From the NCBI RefSeq assembly GCF_001436505.1, contig NZ_AYYI01000010.1:1-59561 (forward strand): a stretch of DNA of 59,561 bases, read 5' to 3'. The position numbers and the translations under genes are program-made. Below the pieces are notes generated by a model, which was not told the DNA's origin, searched no databases, and saw nothing but the letters and a program-made list of their open reading frames with translations. Each line of letters begins with the position of its first letter. The first letter of the stretch is position 1. Below are positions 19,133 to 28,919 of this stretch, piece after piece. This DNA comes from Loigolactobacillus rennini DSM 20253 (lineage in GTDB: Bacteria; Bacillota; Bacilli; Lactobacillales; Lactobacillaceae).

Positions 19133-20482
19133 CTACCTCGATTTCCGTTTCAAATTACAAATGAAGAAACCATCCGTCCCGTAATCATCCGGATACAACT
19201 TTAAGTAAGGTGTTGTTGCAACCTTCAGGGGGTGATCAGTCTGCACTGGTAATGGTGTGAATTCAGGATGTTGCTGCAAAAATTGTGCAATTACAGCTTG
19301 ATTTTCTTCATTAACAATTGTACACGTACTGTAAGTCAAAATGCCACCTGGTTTTACTTTCAAAGCAGCTTGATTGATAATTTCCAGCTGCAATTGTTGT
19401 AAATTCATTAAATCTGCTGGTTGCCGTGCATATTTAATCTCTGGTTTACGCCGCATTAAACCCAAACCTGAACACGGCGCATCCACCAAAACACGATCAA
19501 AATGCTGATCTGGCACAACAGAATCTAAATGCCGCGCATCACCAACATGAGCAGAAATTAAATCCGCAACTTGCAACCGTCGTGCGTTTTGTTGCAGCAA
19601 TTTAATTTTATGGGGGTAAAGATCAAATGCTGTGACGTGTCCGCCTGCCGCTTTTGAAAGCAATGCAGCAATGTGTGTTGTTTTACCACCTGGCGCAGCA
19701 CAGACATCTAAAACTTGGTGGTGTGGTTGTAAACGCATGCTACTTGCCACTAACATTGAGCTTTCGTCTTGTAAAGTATAGGCACCCTCTTTAAATAACG
19801 AAGTCCCAGCTAAAAAGCCACCTTGACGGACTAAACCTACTGATGATAACGCACTAACCTTGGTCGGCAAATCTAATGCTGCAAGCTGAGTTTGCACTTT
19901 TTCCACCGAGGTAACTGCAGTATTAACCCGTAAAGAAGCAGCTGGCGGTTGATTAATAGTCTTTAAGATGGCACTTGTTTTAACCTGGCCTAATTGATCT
20001 ATTAATTTTTCAACTAACCACTGGGGAACGCTAGCACTTACACTTAAACGCTGCAAAGGGGATTTAATCTTATTTAAATCAGGTAGCCCTTGACGTTGTA
20101 TTTGGTGTAAGACTGCTGTGACAAAGCCAGCTGCCCCACGATTTTTAGCTTTTGCAATCTCGGCAGCTTCATAAAAAATCGCCCGATCAGGTATTTTAGT
20201 CAAATAGACCATTTGGTACACTGCTACCCACAAATCTTGTTTTACCCAATCTTGCAGGCGGTTAGGCTTTTTAATAAAGGGCTGTAAGTAAAAATCCAGT
20301 GTCAACTGGCGCTGAATGACGCCATAAACCAGATTAGTTAATAAGGCGGTGTCCCGACCAGTCAAGGCGGTTTGTGCAATTAGTTGATCCAAAGCAATAT
20401 TGGCATAACTGCCTGCTGTAGCCACACGGTGCAATAAATTAACTGCTAAATAACGTGGCGAATACTGGCGTTTAGTTTTCAA
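19133..20482 (-). CDS. rsmB: 16S rRNA (cytosine-967-C5)-methyltransferase RsmB
   Basis: SAM-dependent rRNA methylase. An N-terminal NusB-like RNA-binding domain (about 1-140) is followed by a Rossmann methylase with CAAPGGKTTH, the DAPCSG motif and YSTCTI, containing both catalytic cysteines. I favour a TTG start at 20482, preceded by AAAGGA about 10 nt upstream and overlapping fmt by 11 bp. An ATG at 20521 would overlap fmt by 50 bp and has no ribosome site. Either way the fold is complete. Confidence 0.93.
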   Translation of the reverse strand: MKTKRQYSPRYLAVNLLHRVATAGSYANIALDQLIAQTALTGRDTALLTNLVYGVIQRQLTLDFYLQPFIKKPNRLQDWVKQDLWVAVYQMVYLTKIPDRAIFYEAAEIAKAKNRGAAGFVTAVLHQIQRQGLPDLNKIKSPLQRLSVSASVPQWLVEKLIDQLGQVKTSAILKTINQPPAASLRVNTAVTSVEKVQTQLAALDLPTKVSALSSVGLVRQGGFLAGTSLFKEGAYTLQDESSMLVASSMRLQPHHQVLDVCAAPGGKTTHIAALLSKAAGGHVTAFDLYPHKIKLLQQNARRLQVADLISAHVGDARHLDSVVPDQHFDRVLVDAPCSGLGLMRRKPEIKYARQPADLMNLQQLQLEIINQAALKVKPGGILTYSTCTIVNEENQAVIAQFLQQHPEFTPLPVQTDHPLKVATTPYLKLYPDDYGTDGFFICNLKRKSR

Positions 20483-21419
20483 TGAGCTGTTGTCCTTTCT
20501 TAATCCCTTGCCCTTGGCCATTTAAAAAGGCAGTAGTGGTCATTTTTGCTTTGCCCGCAGGTTGTAATTCTTCTAGATACAAAATCTTCTGGTCACCAGC
20601 AGCGATCCCTAAACGGTGCTTAGTAATGACAGCTACTTGGCCAGCTGCCAAAGTAGTCGTTTCAGCGCTAGGTGTTGCCCGCCAAATTTTGGTCCGCCGA
20701 CCAGCCATTTTGACATAAGCACCAGGCTGTGGCCGCAATGCGCGAATTTTACAGTCCATCTCACGCGCAGTTAAGGTTAGCGTTAATTGTTCCTGTCCTG
20801 GCTTGATTGTTGGCGCAAAAGTCACCTGCTGTTCGTCTTGAACTTGTGGCTGAATCTTGCCAGCTAGGAAATCAGGCAATGTCTCCAATAACAATTTTTC
20901 ACCCACTTGACTTAATTTAGCAAATAAGGTGCCATTATCGTCATCGGCTAAAATCGGTACTGCTTGCTGCCGTAAAATAGCACCAGCATCCATTTTCATC
21001 ACCATTTTCATGATAGTGACACCCGTTTTGGCTTCACCATTGAGTAACGCGTATTGAATTGGCGCACCGCCACGATATTTAGGTAATAAAGAAGCATGGA
21101 CGTTTAAAGCGGCAACTTTAGGTGCTGCTAAAATTTTCTGTGGCAAGAACTGTCCAAACGCAGCGGTAATAATTAAATCAGGCGCAAGTGCAATAATTTT
21201 TTGTGCTTCTGGACTACCACTTAATTTTTCCGGTTGCAAAACTGGCAAATCATGGGCCAATGCAACTTTTTTAACTGGTGAAGGTGTCATCACCCGTTTA
21301 CGCCCTACCGGACGATCGGGTTGGGTAACTACTGCCAACACTTGGTACCCTGTTTGAATGAGACTTTCTAAAATGGGCGCGGAAAATTGGGGTGTGCCCA
21401 TAAAAACGATTGAAGTCAA
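20472..21419 (-). CDS. fmt: Methionyl-tRNA formyltransferase
   Basis: Formylates initiator Met-tRNA using 10-formyl-THF. The 315 residues have FMGTPQFSAPILE, the catalytic region LNVHASLLPKYRGGAPIQ and the C-terminal tRNA-binding domain. It follows priA by 40 bp. The 10-formyl-THF donor depends on FolD, encoded at 32791-33642. Confidence 0.98.
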   Translation of the reverse strand: MTSIVFMGTPQFSAPILESLIQTGYQVLAVVTQPDRPVGRKRVMTPSPVKKVALAHDLPVLQPEKLSGSPEAQKIIALAPDLIITAAFGQFLPQKILAAPKVAALNVHASLLPKYRGGAPIQYALLNGEAKTGVTIMKMVMKMDAGAILRQQAVPILADDDNGTLFAKLSQVGEKLLLETLPDFLAGKIQPQVQDEQQVTFAPTIKPGQEQLTLTLTAREMDCKIRALRPQPGAYVKMAGRRTKIWRATPSAETTTLAAGQVAVITKHRLGIAAGDQKILYLEELQPAGKAKMTTTAFLNGQGQGIKKGQQLIEN

Positions 21420-21459
21420 TCGGCATTCCTCCTTAACGATCAGGGCATAGCCCTTTTAC

Positions 21460-23871
21460 TTAAATAAAACTCAACGGCTCGCGGTCAATGGCAATCTGAA
21501 TGCCATTACGTGCTTGATTTTCTTGCATAATCTGCGCTAAAACCGATTCAAGCTTAGGTTCGCGCTTGTATTTAATCACCATTTGGTAATAGTAGCGCCG
21601 ATTTACCCGGGCAATTGCACGGGGAGTCGGCCCTAGCAAAATTGCCTGTGGGGATAACGCTGGCTTTATCTGGTTCATTAATTGAAAAATCTTTTTTGCT
21701 GCTTCATTTTCTTCTGGATGGCTGGCGGTTAGCAAAATTGTAAAATAATAAGGTGGATAACCGCCCTGATGGCGCAAAGTCATTTCTCGCTTATAAAAGC
21801 CTTCATAGTCATGGTGCCGGGCTAAACGAATGGCATAGTGTTCCGGATTATAAGTCTGAATGATGACTTCCCCTTTTTTAGCTGCCCGGCCAGCACGTCC
21901 ACTGACCTGGGTCAACAATTGAAAAGTCCGTTCGCTAGCACGAAAGTCAGGCAGCCCCAACGCAGTGTCTGCATTAAGCACACCTACTAACGTCACTTCA
22001 GGAAAATCTAATCCTTTAGCAATCATCTGTGTACCTAATAAAATGTCCGCTTGTCGCTGGCCAAATTGATGTAAAATTTTACCATAAGCACCTTTACGCC
22101 GGGTAGTATCGACATCCATCCGCAATACGCGGGCTTGTGGCAATAACTGTTTCAATTCACTCTCTACTTTTTGCGTACCGGTGCCATAATAACGGATTTT
22201 ACGACTGTGACAGTTTGGACAAATTTGCGGAATTGGCTCCTCGTGCCCACAATAATGGCACTTCATGGTGTGAGTATCCATGTGTAATGTTAGCGAAATG
22301 TCACAATTAGGACATTTTAAAACAAAACCGCAATCCCGACACATAACAAATGACGAAAAGCCACGGCGGTTAAGCATTAAAACGCTTTGCTCCTTGTGCA
22401 CTAACCGTTGACGTAATGCTTGGAGCATCAAACTTGAAAAATTACTTTCCTTGGTTTTTTTCAATTCATTTTTCATATCCACAACGGTCACTTCGGGTAA
22501 CGGTTGCTGATTAGCACGTTTTTTTAACCGGATTAATTGGTACACGCCTTTTTGCGCCCGGGCACGAGATTCTAGAGATGGCGTCGCACTACCTAGCACA
22601 ACAGGGCAATGATGATAACGTGCCCGCCACAGTGCCACGTCGCGCGCATGGTAGCGTGGCATATCATCTTGCTTATAACTGGTTTCATGCTCTTCATCCA
22701 TCACGATCAACCCAATTTTCGTCAACGGAGCAAAGACCGCTGACCGAGCACCGACGACTACTTGTGCTTCACCGCGTTCAATTCGGCGCCATTCATCATA
22801 GCGCTCCCCTTGTGACAAACCACTGTGTAAAACTGCTACTCGCTGACCAAAACGACCTTTCACCCGAGTAACCATCTGGGGTGTCAGGGCGATTTCTGGC
22901 ACTAGCATCAATGCGGTTTTTCCTGCAGCGATAGCAGATTGAATAGTTTGCAAATAAATTTCTGTTTTTCCGCTGCCCGTAACGCCTTCAATTAAGAAAG
23001 TTTTAGCTTGTTGTTGCTCACTAGCAGCCGTGATTTGTGCCACGGCAGTCCGCTGTTCAGCCGTCAAAGTTAAAGGTTGCGTGCGTGGTACTTGCGCTAA
23101 TTTTGCGTAAGGATCACGGTAAGTTTCTAAAGCCACAACCTTCAGCCAACCCTTTTGTTCCCCGGTGTGCATATGCGTTAAAGTTAAGCCAGTTGCCGCT
23201 GTAATCTGTGGTAATGGCAATGGCTTTTTAGCAGTGGCATGCTGGCTTAAAAAATCTAGCAGTTGGTGTTGGCGTTTCGCGTTAGCAGGAATTTTTTTAG
23301 CCATTGCGACATAAGCTGCTTGAGAACATAAAGGTTGAACGGCCTTAACTGTTTTAACTTTAGCCCGATCATGAACTTGATAAGAGACAGTGACCAAATG
23401 CTGTCGCTGCAATGCTAACACCTGTTTTAACTCTGCCGATCCTAAATCAGCCACATCCAATTGGCTATGACCATGAAATAACGCCTTTGCAGCAGCCGGT
23501 GCACCAGCCACTAACTGAACTTTCTTAACATAACTAGCTTTCATAACACTAGGCAGCATCGTCTGCATACAACTGATTTGAAAGGCAAACGTCCGCGTTG
23601 CCAGCCATTTAGCTAACGCTAGTAATTCTGTATTTAACACAGGCTGTAAATCTAAAACTTGAATGATCGGCTTGAGTTGACCCTGAAAACTTGCTTCATC
23701 ACTAATAGCAATAACAAAGCCTTGAACACGGCGTTTACCCTTTCCAAAAGGTACCACCACGCGCATGCCAGGCTTTAATTGCGCCTGCCACAATGTTGGA
23801 ATTTGATAGTCAAAGGGCCGATTGGTCTGCATCGTTGGCACATCAACGATCACTTGTGCAAACTTTGCCAT
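21460..23871 (-). CDS. priA: Primosomal protein N' (replication restart helicase PriA)
   Basis: Recognises stalled forks and reloads the replisome. The 803 residues comprise a 3'-binding domain, a winged-helix region, Walker A GVTGSGKTE, DEEH, and a zinc module with four Cys pairs (from CRDCGFVLKCPNC to CPNCHSRK), then SGRAGRA in the second helicase lobe. It is located 20 bp after coaBC, as in other Firmicutes. Confidence 0.98.
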   Translation of the reverse strand: MAKFAQVIVDVPTMQTNRPFDYQIPTLWQAQLKPGMRVVVPFGKGKRRVQGFVIAISDEASFQGQLKPIIQVLDLQPVLNTELLALAKWLATRTFAFQISCMQTMLPSVMKASYVKKVQLVAGAPAAAKALFHGHSQLDVADLGSAELKQVLALQRQHLVTVSYQVHDRAKVKTVKAVQPLCSQAAYVAMAKKIPANAKRQHQLLDFLSQHATAKKPLPLPQITAATGLTLTHMHTGEQKGWLKVVALETYRDPYAKLAQVPRTQPLTLTAEQRTAVAQITAASEQQQAKTFLIEGVTGSGKTEIYLQTIQSAIAAGKTALMLVPEIALTPQMVTRVKGRFGQRVAVLHSGLSQGERYDEWRRIERGEAQVVVGARSAVFAPLTKIGLIVMDEEHETSYKQDDMPRYHARDVALWRARYHHCPVVLGSATPSLESRARAQKGVYQLIRLKKRANQQPLPEVTVVDMKNELKKTKESNFSSLMLQALRQRLVHKEQSVLMLNRRGFSSFVMCRDCGFVLKCPNCDISLTLHMDTHTMKCHYCGHEEPIPQICPNCHSRKIRYYGTGTQKVESELKQLLPQARVLRMDVDTTRRKGAYGKILHQFGQRQADILLGTQMIAKGLDFPEVTLVGVLNADTALGLPDFRASERTFQLLTQVSGRAGRAAKKGEVIIQTYNPEHYAIRLARHHDYEGFYKREMTLRHQGGYPPYYFTILLTASHPEENEAAKKIFQLMNQIKPALSPQAILLGPTPRAIARVNRRYYYQMVIKYKREPKLESVLAQIMQENQARNGIQIAIDREPLSFI

Positions 23872-23891
23872 GACGATCGCCTCTTTTTCAA

Positions 23892-25097
23892 TTAATCTGT
23901 TTGCGCTGCAATTGCCAATTGCAAAATTTGTTGCGCAATTTTTGTTTTATGCGCCACTTTTAGGGGCTGTGGTGCTTGATTTGGTTGCAAAACGGTGACT
24001 TCATTAGTATCCCGATTAAAACCAGCATGAGGGCTAGAAACATCGTTTGCAACGATCATATCGACCTGTTTTTGTGCTAACTTTCGCTGGGCATAAGCTA
24101 ACAGGTGCTGTGTTTCCGCGGCAAAGCCGATAAGAAATTGATGCTGTTTGCGCTGGCCCAATTCTGCTAAAATATCCGGATTCTTAGTTAGTTCTAAAGT
24201 GTAAGTTGTTGCCGTTTTTTTAATTTTATTGGTAGCCGGTGCGGCAGGACGAAAATCAGCTACCGCAGCAGCCATAATCACCATAGCTGCTGTCGCAAAT
24301 CGTTTTAATAACGCATTACGCATAGCAGCTGCTGAATCAACGTGAATAACTGTGATTCCAGCAGGTACTGGTAATTGAGAGACTGTACTGATCAACGTCA
24401 CTTGTGCACCTAAATTACGTGCTGCTAGCGCTAATGCATAGCCCATTTTACCTGAGGAGTCATTGGTTAAATAACGAACTGGGTCCAAGCGCTCCCGAGT
24501 ACCACCAGCAGTGACCAACACTTGTTGCCCATGTAATGGCAACGTTGTATCTGCTGCAATTAAATCAGCTTCCACTTCAGCAACAATTTTAACTGGTGCT
24601 GGAAAACGGCCTTTACCTTGGTAGCCTTCCGCTAAAAAGCCAGTATCAGGATCAATAATCCGCATTCCATCTTGTTTCAAAACAGCCAGATTACGCTGAG
24701 TAGCTGGATTTTCCCACATATGAACGTTCATCGCTGGTGCAATAAATTTGGGGGCTGTGGTGGCTAATAATGCAGTGCTAGCGAAGTCATCTGCGATGCC
24801 CGTTGCAAGTTTTGCCATTAAATCGGCAGTGGCTGGTGCAACCACTGCCACATCCGTCCAATCTGCTAATTCAATGTGTGCCACCTGATCAGGTGCCAAT
24901 TGTGCAAAGCGATCAGTGTAAACCTCATGTTTGCTGAGTACTTGAAAAGTCAGCGGTGTGACAAAAGCTTGTGCGCCTGCAGTTTCAACCACACGTACTT
25001 GTGCTTTTTGCCGGATAAATTCGCGTACCAACGTCGCTGCTTTATAGGCTGCGATACCGCCACTGACATAAAGTGCAATGTGTTTGCCCGTTAACAA
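23892..25097 (-). CDS. coaBC: Bifunctional phosphopantothenoylcysteine decarboxylase/synthetase CoaBC
   Basis: Two steps of coenzyme A synthesis. The N-terminal flavoprotein decarboxylase domain (CoaC, to about 180) has GGIAAYK and the PAMNVHMW motif; the C-terminal CTP-dependent synthetase (CoaB) has TAGGTRERLDPVR. The start is TTG at 25097 with GGGAGG about 10 nt upstream; no ATG fits. An extended -10 promoter and an upstream terminator after rpoZ suggest its own transcript. Confidence 0.97.
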   Translation of the reverse strand: MLTGKHIALYVSGGIAAYKAATLVREFIRQKAQVRVVETAGAQAFVTPLTFQVLSKHEVYTDRFAQLAPDQVAHIELADWTDVAVVAPATADLMAKLATGIADDFASTALLATTAPKFIAPAMNVHMWENPATQRNLAVLKQDGMRIIDPDTGFLAEGYQGKGRFPAPVKIVAEVEADLIAADTTLPLHGQQVLVTAGGTRERLDPVRYLTNDSSGKMGYALALAARNLGAQVTLISTVSQLPVPAGITVIHVDSAAAMRNALLKRFATAAMVIMAAAVADFRPAAPATNKIKKTATTYTLELTKNPDILAELGQRKQHQFLIGFAAETQHLLAYAQRKLAQKQVDMIVANDVSSPHAGFNRDTNEVTVLQPNQAPQPLKVAHKTKIAQQILQLAIAAQTD

Positions 25098-25143
25098 AGC
25101 AAATCATCCTCCCCGTATCCCGATGAGTTAACCTAATATAGTT

Positions 25144-25172
25144 ATTGTAGCAGAAAATGCGTCTGACAACAG
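25144..25172 (-). promoter_or_regulatory. Promoter of coaBC operon
   Basis: Minus strand: weak -35 CTGTTG (25167-25172), 17-bp spacer, TACAAT (25144-25149) with TGC directly before it. It lies between the rpoZ terminator and coaBC. Confidence 0.55.
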
Positions 25173-25177
25173 TCAAT

Positions 25178-25209
25178 AAAAAAAGCGTCCGGAACAAATT
25201 GTCCCGAAC
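25178..25209 (-). terminator. Terminator after gmk-rpoZ
   Basis: Nine-base-pair stem (two G-T pairs), GTCCGGAAC at 25187-25195 against GTCCCGAAC at 25201-25209, followed on the minus strand by a run of seven T. Confidence 0.85.
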
Positions 25210-25240
25210 CGCCCAAACTGAGCTAAGTTAAACAAGTAAA

Positions 25241-25504
25241 CTACTCTGCATCATGTTTATCTTCTTGATCTTTTTCTTCCGCTTCATGTTCAGTCATTTG
25301 TGAATCAGGATCGATTACAACATCGCCTTTAACAATTTCTTCTAGGGCTTTACCTACTGGTTTCGGAGATTCATAATCATTTTCTGGCAACATTTTAACG
25401 CCGCCAGCTTCCAACTCATGTGCCCGTTTAGCTGCTAAAACAGCCAAAGAATAACGAGAATCGACTTTATCCAATAATTTATCAATCGATGGGTATAAAA
25501 TCAT
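25241..25504 (-). CDS. rpoZ: DNA-directed RNA polymerase omega subunit
   Basis: Small subunit that helps assemble RNA polymerase. The 87 residues have the omega signature [15 protein letters not shown] and [10 protein letters not shown], then a very acidic disordered tail (about 65-87). It overlaps gmk by 4 bp (ATGA), the conserved gmk-rpoZ pairing. Confidence 0.97.
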   Translation of the reverse strand: MILYPSIDKLLDKVDSRYSLAVLAAKRAHELEAGGVKMLPENDYESPKPVGKALEEIVKGDVVIDPDSQMTEHEAEEKDQEDKHDAE

Positions 25505-26121
25505 TTTTTCACCACTCCTATCATTTTTTCATACTGGGTGATCACACGCGGAACTCGTAAATGTTCACTTTCAATAATTCGCTCAATGCGATGAACAGCA
25601 TTACGGATGGTATCATTAACCACGGCATAATCGTATTGCCGCATCATTTTAATTTCTTCAACTGCTTTAAGCATCCGTTTATCGATGGTCTTTTGGTCTT
25701 CAGAACCGCGGCCAGTAATTCGTTTTTTCAGTGAACTTAAGTCAGGCGGGGTTAAAAAAATAAAGACACCATCCGGACATTTTTTCCGTACTTGCATCGC
25801 TCCGTTGACTTCAATTTCCAAAAAAACATCTTTACCAGCATCTAAAGTCTGATTCACGTATTTTAATGGTGTTCCGTAATAATTATCTACGTAACGAGCG
25901 TACTCTAGCATACCACCATTAGCAATTTCCTGTTCAAATTGTGCTTTACTACAAAAATAATAATCCACCCCGTTAACTTCACCGGGACGAGGCTTACGCG
26001 TGGTCATTGAAATGGAATAAACGAAGTCCCGTTTCTTATCACGAAACATTGCTTTACGGACCGTTCCTTTTCCTACCCCAGATGGCCCCGATAAAACGAT
26101 TAACATACCGCGTGTTGTCAT
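25501..26121 (-). CDS. gmk: Guanylate kinase
   Basis: Phosphorylates GMP to GDP. The 206 residues carry P-loop GPSGVGKGT, the GMP-binding [19 protein letters not shown], and [10 protein letters not shown]. It is translationally coupled to rpoZ. In Firmicutes this enzyme is a target of ppGpp, which is known for the family and cannot be seen here. Confidence 0.98.
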   Translation of the reverse strand: MTTRGMLIVLSGPSGVGKGTVRKAMFRDKKRDFVYSISMTTRKPRPGEVNGVDYYFCSKAQFEQEIANGGMLEYARYVDNYYGTPLKYVNQTLDAGKDVFLEIEVNGAMQVRKKCPDGVFIFLTPPDLSSLKKRITGRGSEDQKTIDKRMLKAVEEIKMMRQYDYAVVNDTIRNAVHRIERIIESEHLRVPRVITQYEKMIGVVKK

Positions 26122-26190
26122 CGTTTAATTCTCCTTCTACAAGTTTAATTTTAACCTCTATTTTGCACTCTTTGCAAACATTTTTCAAGT

Positions 26191-26418
26191 TTAGTTAGTG
26201 AGCATCTCATTGAGAATTTGGCGCAACTGATCCAGCTCATCATTGGTGAACGTCAAGCCCTTCCCCATCTTACTGTGGTCTGGTGCCCAATCCCGCAAAT
26301 CAAATTTAGCTGGCCGACCATTCCAACTAACTAAATTCAATTCTCGTTTCCAGCCACTCTTATTGGTACTAATCACACCGACAGTTTCTTCAATTTCAAA
26401 TTGTAACGCACCTGCCAT
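26191..26418 (-). CDS. ydbC: YdbC family PC4-like ssDNA-binding protein
   Basis: A 75-residue protein related to the eukaryotic transcription coactivator PC4, known in lactococci and lactobacilli to bind single-stranded DNA. Visible segments are KSGWKRELNLVSWNG, KFDLRDWAPDH and GLTFTNDEL, together the typical four-strand sheet plus helix. AGGAGGG precedes the ATG. It lies 69 bp upstream of gmk, and is divergent from an SOS-type gene. Precise role in lactobacilli is unclear. Confidence 0.85.
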   Translation of the reverse strand: MAGALQFEIEETVGVISTNKSGWKRELNLVSWNGRPAKFDLRDWAPDHSKMGKGLTFTNDELDQLRQILNEMLTN

Positions 26419-26527
26419 GTGTCACCCTCCTAGCTAAAATTACTATCATGAATACTAATCAGTGTAGCATAACCTAGCAATGACGTCTAAAGCCAATCAG
26501 GCTAAACAAAAATTTAGTCAAAAATGA

Positions 26528-26577
26528 TTGCATTTTAGAACGCTTGTTCGTATAATGGATATACAAACAAATGTTCG
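26528..26577 (+). promoter_or_regulatory. Strong promoter with two LexA (SOS) operators
   Basis: TTGCAT (26528-26533), 17-bp spacer, perfect TATAAT (26551-26556). Box 1 AGAACGCTTGTTCG (26537-26550) fills the spacer and box 2 CAAACAAATGTTCG (26564-26577) lies just downstream. Each matches 13 of 14 positions of the Gram-positive LexA consensus CGAACRNRYGTTYG (read on the minus strand). The gene behind it is therefore predicted to be DNA-damage induced. Confidence 0.85.
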
Positions 26578-26588
26578 GAGGTAAAAAC

Positions 26589-26954
26589 ATGGCACTTCAT
26601 CAAGCAAGCTTAAAACAATTTAGCACACGTTTACAGACTTCCTATCAAAAAATCGTTCATTTTGAGGCGCCGGCAGCAGCTAAACCAACTAAAGCACTAC
26701 CACAAATGCCTAAATTTCAAATTGATCACTTTTTAAAGCAAGCTTTGGCCAAGCAATTACCCGTCACAGTTCAGTTCAATGATTTTGATCACGGTGGTCA
26801 AAACGCTTTGAACGGAAAGTTTAAACAACAAGCAGCAGGGCCCATTATTTTTCAAGCAGCTAATCATAAACTGTTCCATTTAGTAACTGCTAATGCCATT
26901 CGCTACATTGCTTTACAACAACCTGCAGCTACTTTAGCCAAAAGTGGCAGTTAA
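26589..26954 (+). CDS. Small SOS-controlled protein, possibly YolD-like
   Basis: I do not firmly recognise this 121-residue protein. CGGAGG 7 nt before the ATG at 26589 sets the start. It is basic, Ala/Gln-rich, without membrane segments; the second half (LPVTVQFNDFD, then a run ending ANAIRYIAL) resembles the C-terminal half of the YolD-like protein at 49522-49896 (LTVIVQLNQL, ending ALIRYVQVV). It stands alone, divergent from ydbC, under two LexA boxes. I infer a DNA-damage-response accessory protein, perhaps a partner of a Y-family polymerase. Confidence 0.7.
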   Translation: MALHQASLKQFSTRLQTSYQKIVHFEAPAAAKPTKALPQMPKFQIDHFLKQALAKQLPVTVQFNDFDHGGQNALNGKFKQQAAGPIIFQAANHKLFHLVTANAIRYIALQQPAATLAKSGS

Positions 26955-27088
26955 ACAGCGTGCTATTGTTGTTAAATAATCCTAGATTGATTAACTTAAC
27001 TTCCCCTTTTAAATCACTATGACTTATACGGGCAATTAATGGTCATTTAATTTACTGTAACGCCACCTAAAATTAATTTTAAATCACC

Positions 27089-27132
27089 TAAAAAGTCGGT
27101 TAACACTTAATTGTAGTTAACCGGCTTTTTTT
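27089..27132 (-). terminator. Terminator of the recN operon
   Basis: AAAAGTCGGTTAAC (27091-27104) pairs with GTTAACCGGCTTTT (27116-27129) with one wobble; T-runs on both sides, so it may also end the plus-strand SOS gene transcript. Confidence 0.85.
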
Positions 27133-27148
27133 ATTTAAACTTCTTGGT

Positions 27149-28864
27149 TTAGCTAGTTGCCTGATCGGTCTGTAGTTGCCGTTTTTCTTGATTTGCCAAC
27201 TGTAAAAGTTCTTGCGCGTGTTCACGCGTTAATTTAGTGACCGCTGTCCCAGCAAGCATTCGCGCTAATTCATCTACCCGTTGTGCAGCTTTTAAATGCA
27301 CTAAAGTCGTTTTAGTCCGCTGCTTACTAATCTGTTTGCGAATGAAGAAATGCTGATCGCTCATTGCTGCAACTTGCGGTAAATGTGTGATGCACAATAC
27401 CTGTGAAAAACGCGCAATACCAGAAATCTTGTCCGCAATTGCTTGCGCAACACGACCACTGACACCAGTGTCTACTTCATCAAAAATAATGCTGGTAATC
27501 CCTTGGCTACGCGTAAAAATCGTCTTTAATGCCAGCATCATTCGCGATAATTCACCACCAGAGGCAATTTTTGCCAGTGGACCAGCTGCCTCTCCTGGAT
27601 TAGTCTGTACATAAAATTCAACATCATCTAATCCAGTAGGGTAAAAATGAATCGATCCTTGTTCCTTAAAACGAACCGAAAAAACAGTTTTTGCCATGTA
27701 CAAAGCCGCAAGCTGCTGGTGAATGGCTTGGCTTAACTTTTTAGCGCTTTGTTGCCGTCGTTGAGAAAGCTGTTTCCCTAACGTTAACAATTTACTTTTA
27801 GCAGCTTTTACTTGTGTCGTTAACTGATCACTATTATTTTCTGTAGCTTCCATTTTTTCTAGTTCTTGTTTAATGTTGTCATAGTAACTCAGAATCTGCG
27901 GAATGCTATCGCCATATTTACGCTTTAATTGCCGAATAGCTTCGAGACGATTTTCAATTTCATTTAGCCGACCTTCATCCCACTCCATTAAATCTGCTTG
28001 GCGCAAAATATCGGAACCAGTATCTTGTAAGGTATAGTAAGCATTTTGCACGCTATCGGCCAATTGTTGATAAGCGGGATCTAAGCTGGCAATTTGCTGT
28101 AATTCCGTCATTGCCGTTCCTAAATGGTCCATAGTTCCGGCTTCATCGCCAGCAATAGCAGCATAACTGGTATTTAACGCTGTTGTAATGCGCTGAAAAT
28201 TAGTTAACCGCTGACGCTCACTTTCTAAATTAGCTTCTTCATCTGGCTTTAGTTGGGCTGCATTAATTTCATCCACTTGAAAACGGAGCATATCCAAGCG
28301 CTGGGCCCATTCCTTTGCGTGGGCTTTATGATCTTGATAAAGATTGTGCAGGTGTTGGTATTTTTTATAAGCTCGCTGATAAGCAGCAAGTTTAGGGGCA
28401 ATTTTAGCTTGATCAAACTCATCTAACAACGCTAAATGCTTTTCAGGATGCATCAATTCTTGGTGTTCATTTTGACCATGAATGTCCACTAAGGTTTCTC
28501 CAATTTCTTTCAAAGTCGTAGTGTTAACTAGTTGGCCATTCACCCGACAAATATTGCGTCCACTCCGATAAAGATCCCGTTGCAATAAAACATCATTATC
28601 CGGGTGATCAATGCCATATTTGTCTAGTGCAGTAAACGTGTTATTTTGCGCAGGCAAATGAAAAAGCCCCTGTAAGCGCGCTTTATTTGCACCTTTACGA
28701 ATGAAATCTTGTGAGCCACGCCCACCTGCCAAAACACCGACTGCATCAATGATAATTGATTTACCTGCACCCGTCTCACCTGTTAAAACCGTCATGCCAG
28801 TTTGAAACGCAATGTTTAGTTTTTCAATAATGGCAAAATCACGAATATCTAACTCCTGAAGCAC
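27149..28864 (-). CDS. recN: DNA repair protein RecN
   Basis: SMC-like ATPase that acts early in double-strand break repair. The 571 residues have Walker A GETGAGKS near residue 30, a central coiled coil, the signature ASGGELSRMMLAL and Walker B IIFDEVDTGVSG. It is the last gene of the xseA-xseB-ispA-tlyA-argR-recN cluster. I see no clear LexA box directly upstream. Confidence 0.98.
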   Translation of the reverse strand: MLQELDIRDFAIIEKLNIAFQTGMTVLTGETGAGKSIIIDAVGVLAGGRGSQDFIRKGANKARLQGLFHLPAQNNTFTALDKYGIDHPDNDVLLQRDLYRSGRNICRVNGQLVNTTTLKEIGETLVDIHGQNEHQELMHPEKHLALLDEFDQAKIAPKLAAYQRAYKKYQHLHNLYQDHKAHAKEWAQRLDMLRFQVDEINAAQLKPDEEANLESERQRLTNFQRITTALNTSYAAIAGDEAGTMDHLGTAMTELQQIASLDPAYQQLADSVQNAYYTLQDTGSDILRQADLMEWDEGRLNEIENRLEAIRQLKRKYGDSIPQILSYYDNIKQELEKMEATENNSDQLTTQVKAAKSKLLTLGKQLSQRRQQSAKKLSQAIHQQLAALYMAKTVFSVRFKEQGSIHFYPTGLDDVEFYVQTNPGEAAGPLAKIASGGELSRMMLALKTIFTRSQGITSIIFDEVDTGVSGRVAQAIADKISGIARFSQVLCITHLPQVAAMSDQHFFIRKQISKQRTKTTLVHLKAAQRVDELARMLAGTAVTKLTREHAQELLQLANQEKRQLQTDQATS

Positions 28865-28919
28865 AAGAATCCTCCTCTAATTGAAACGCAAAAGGAACAC
28901 TTGAAAACAAAGAACCTGC

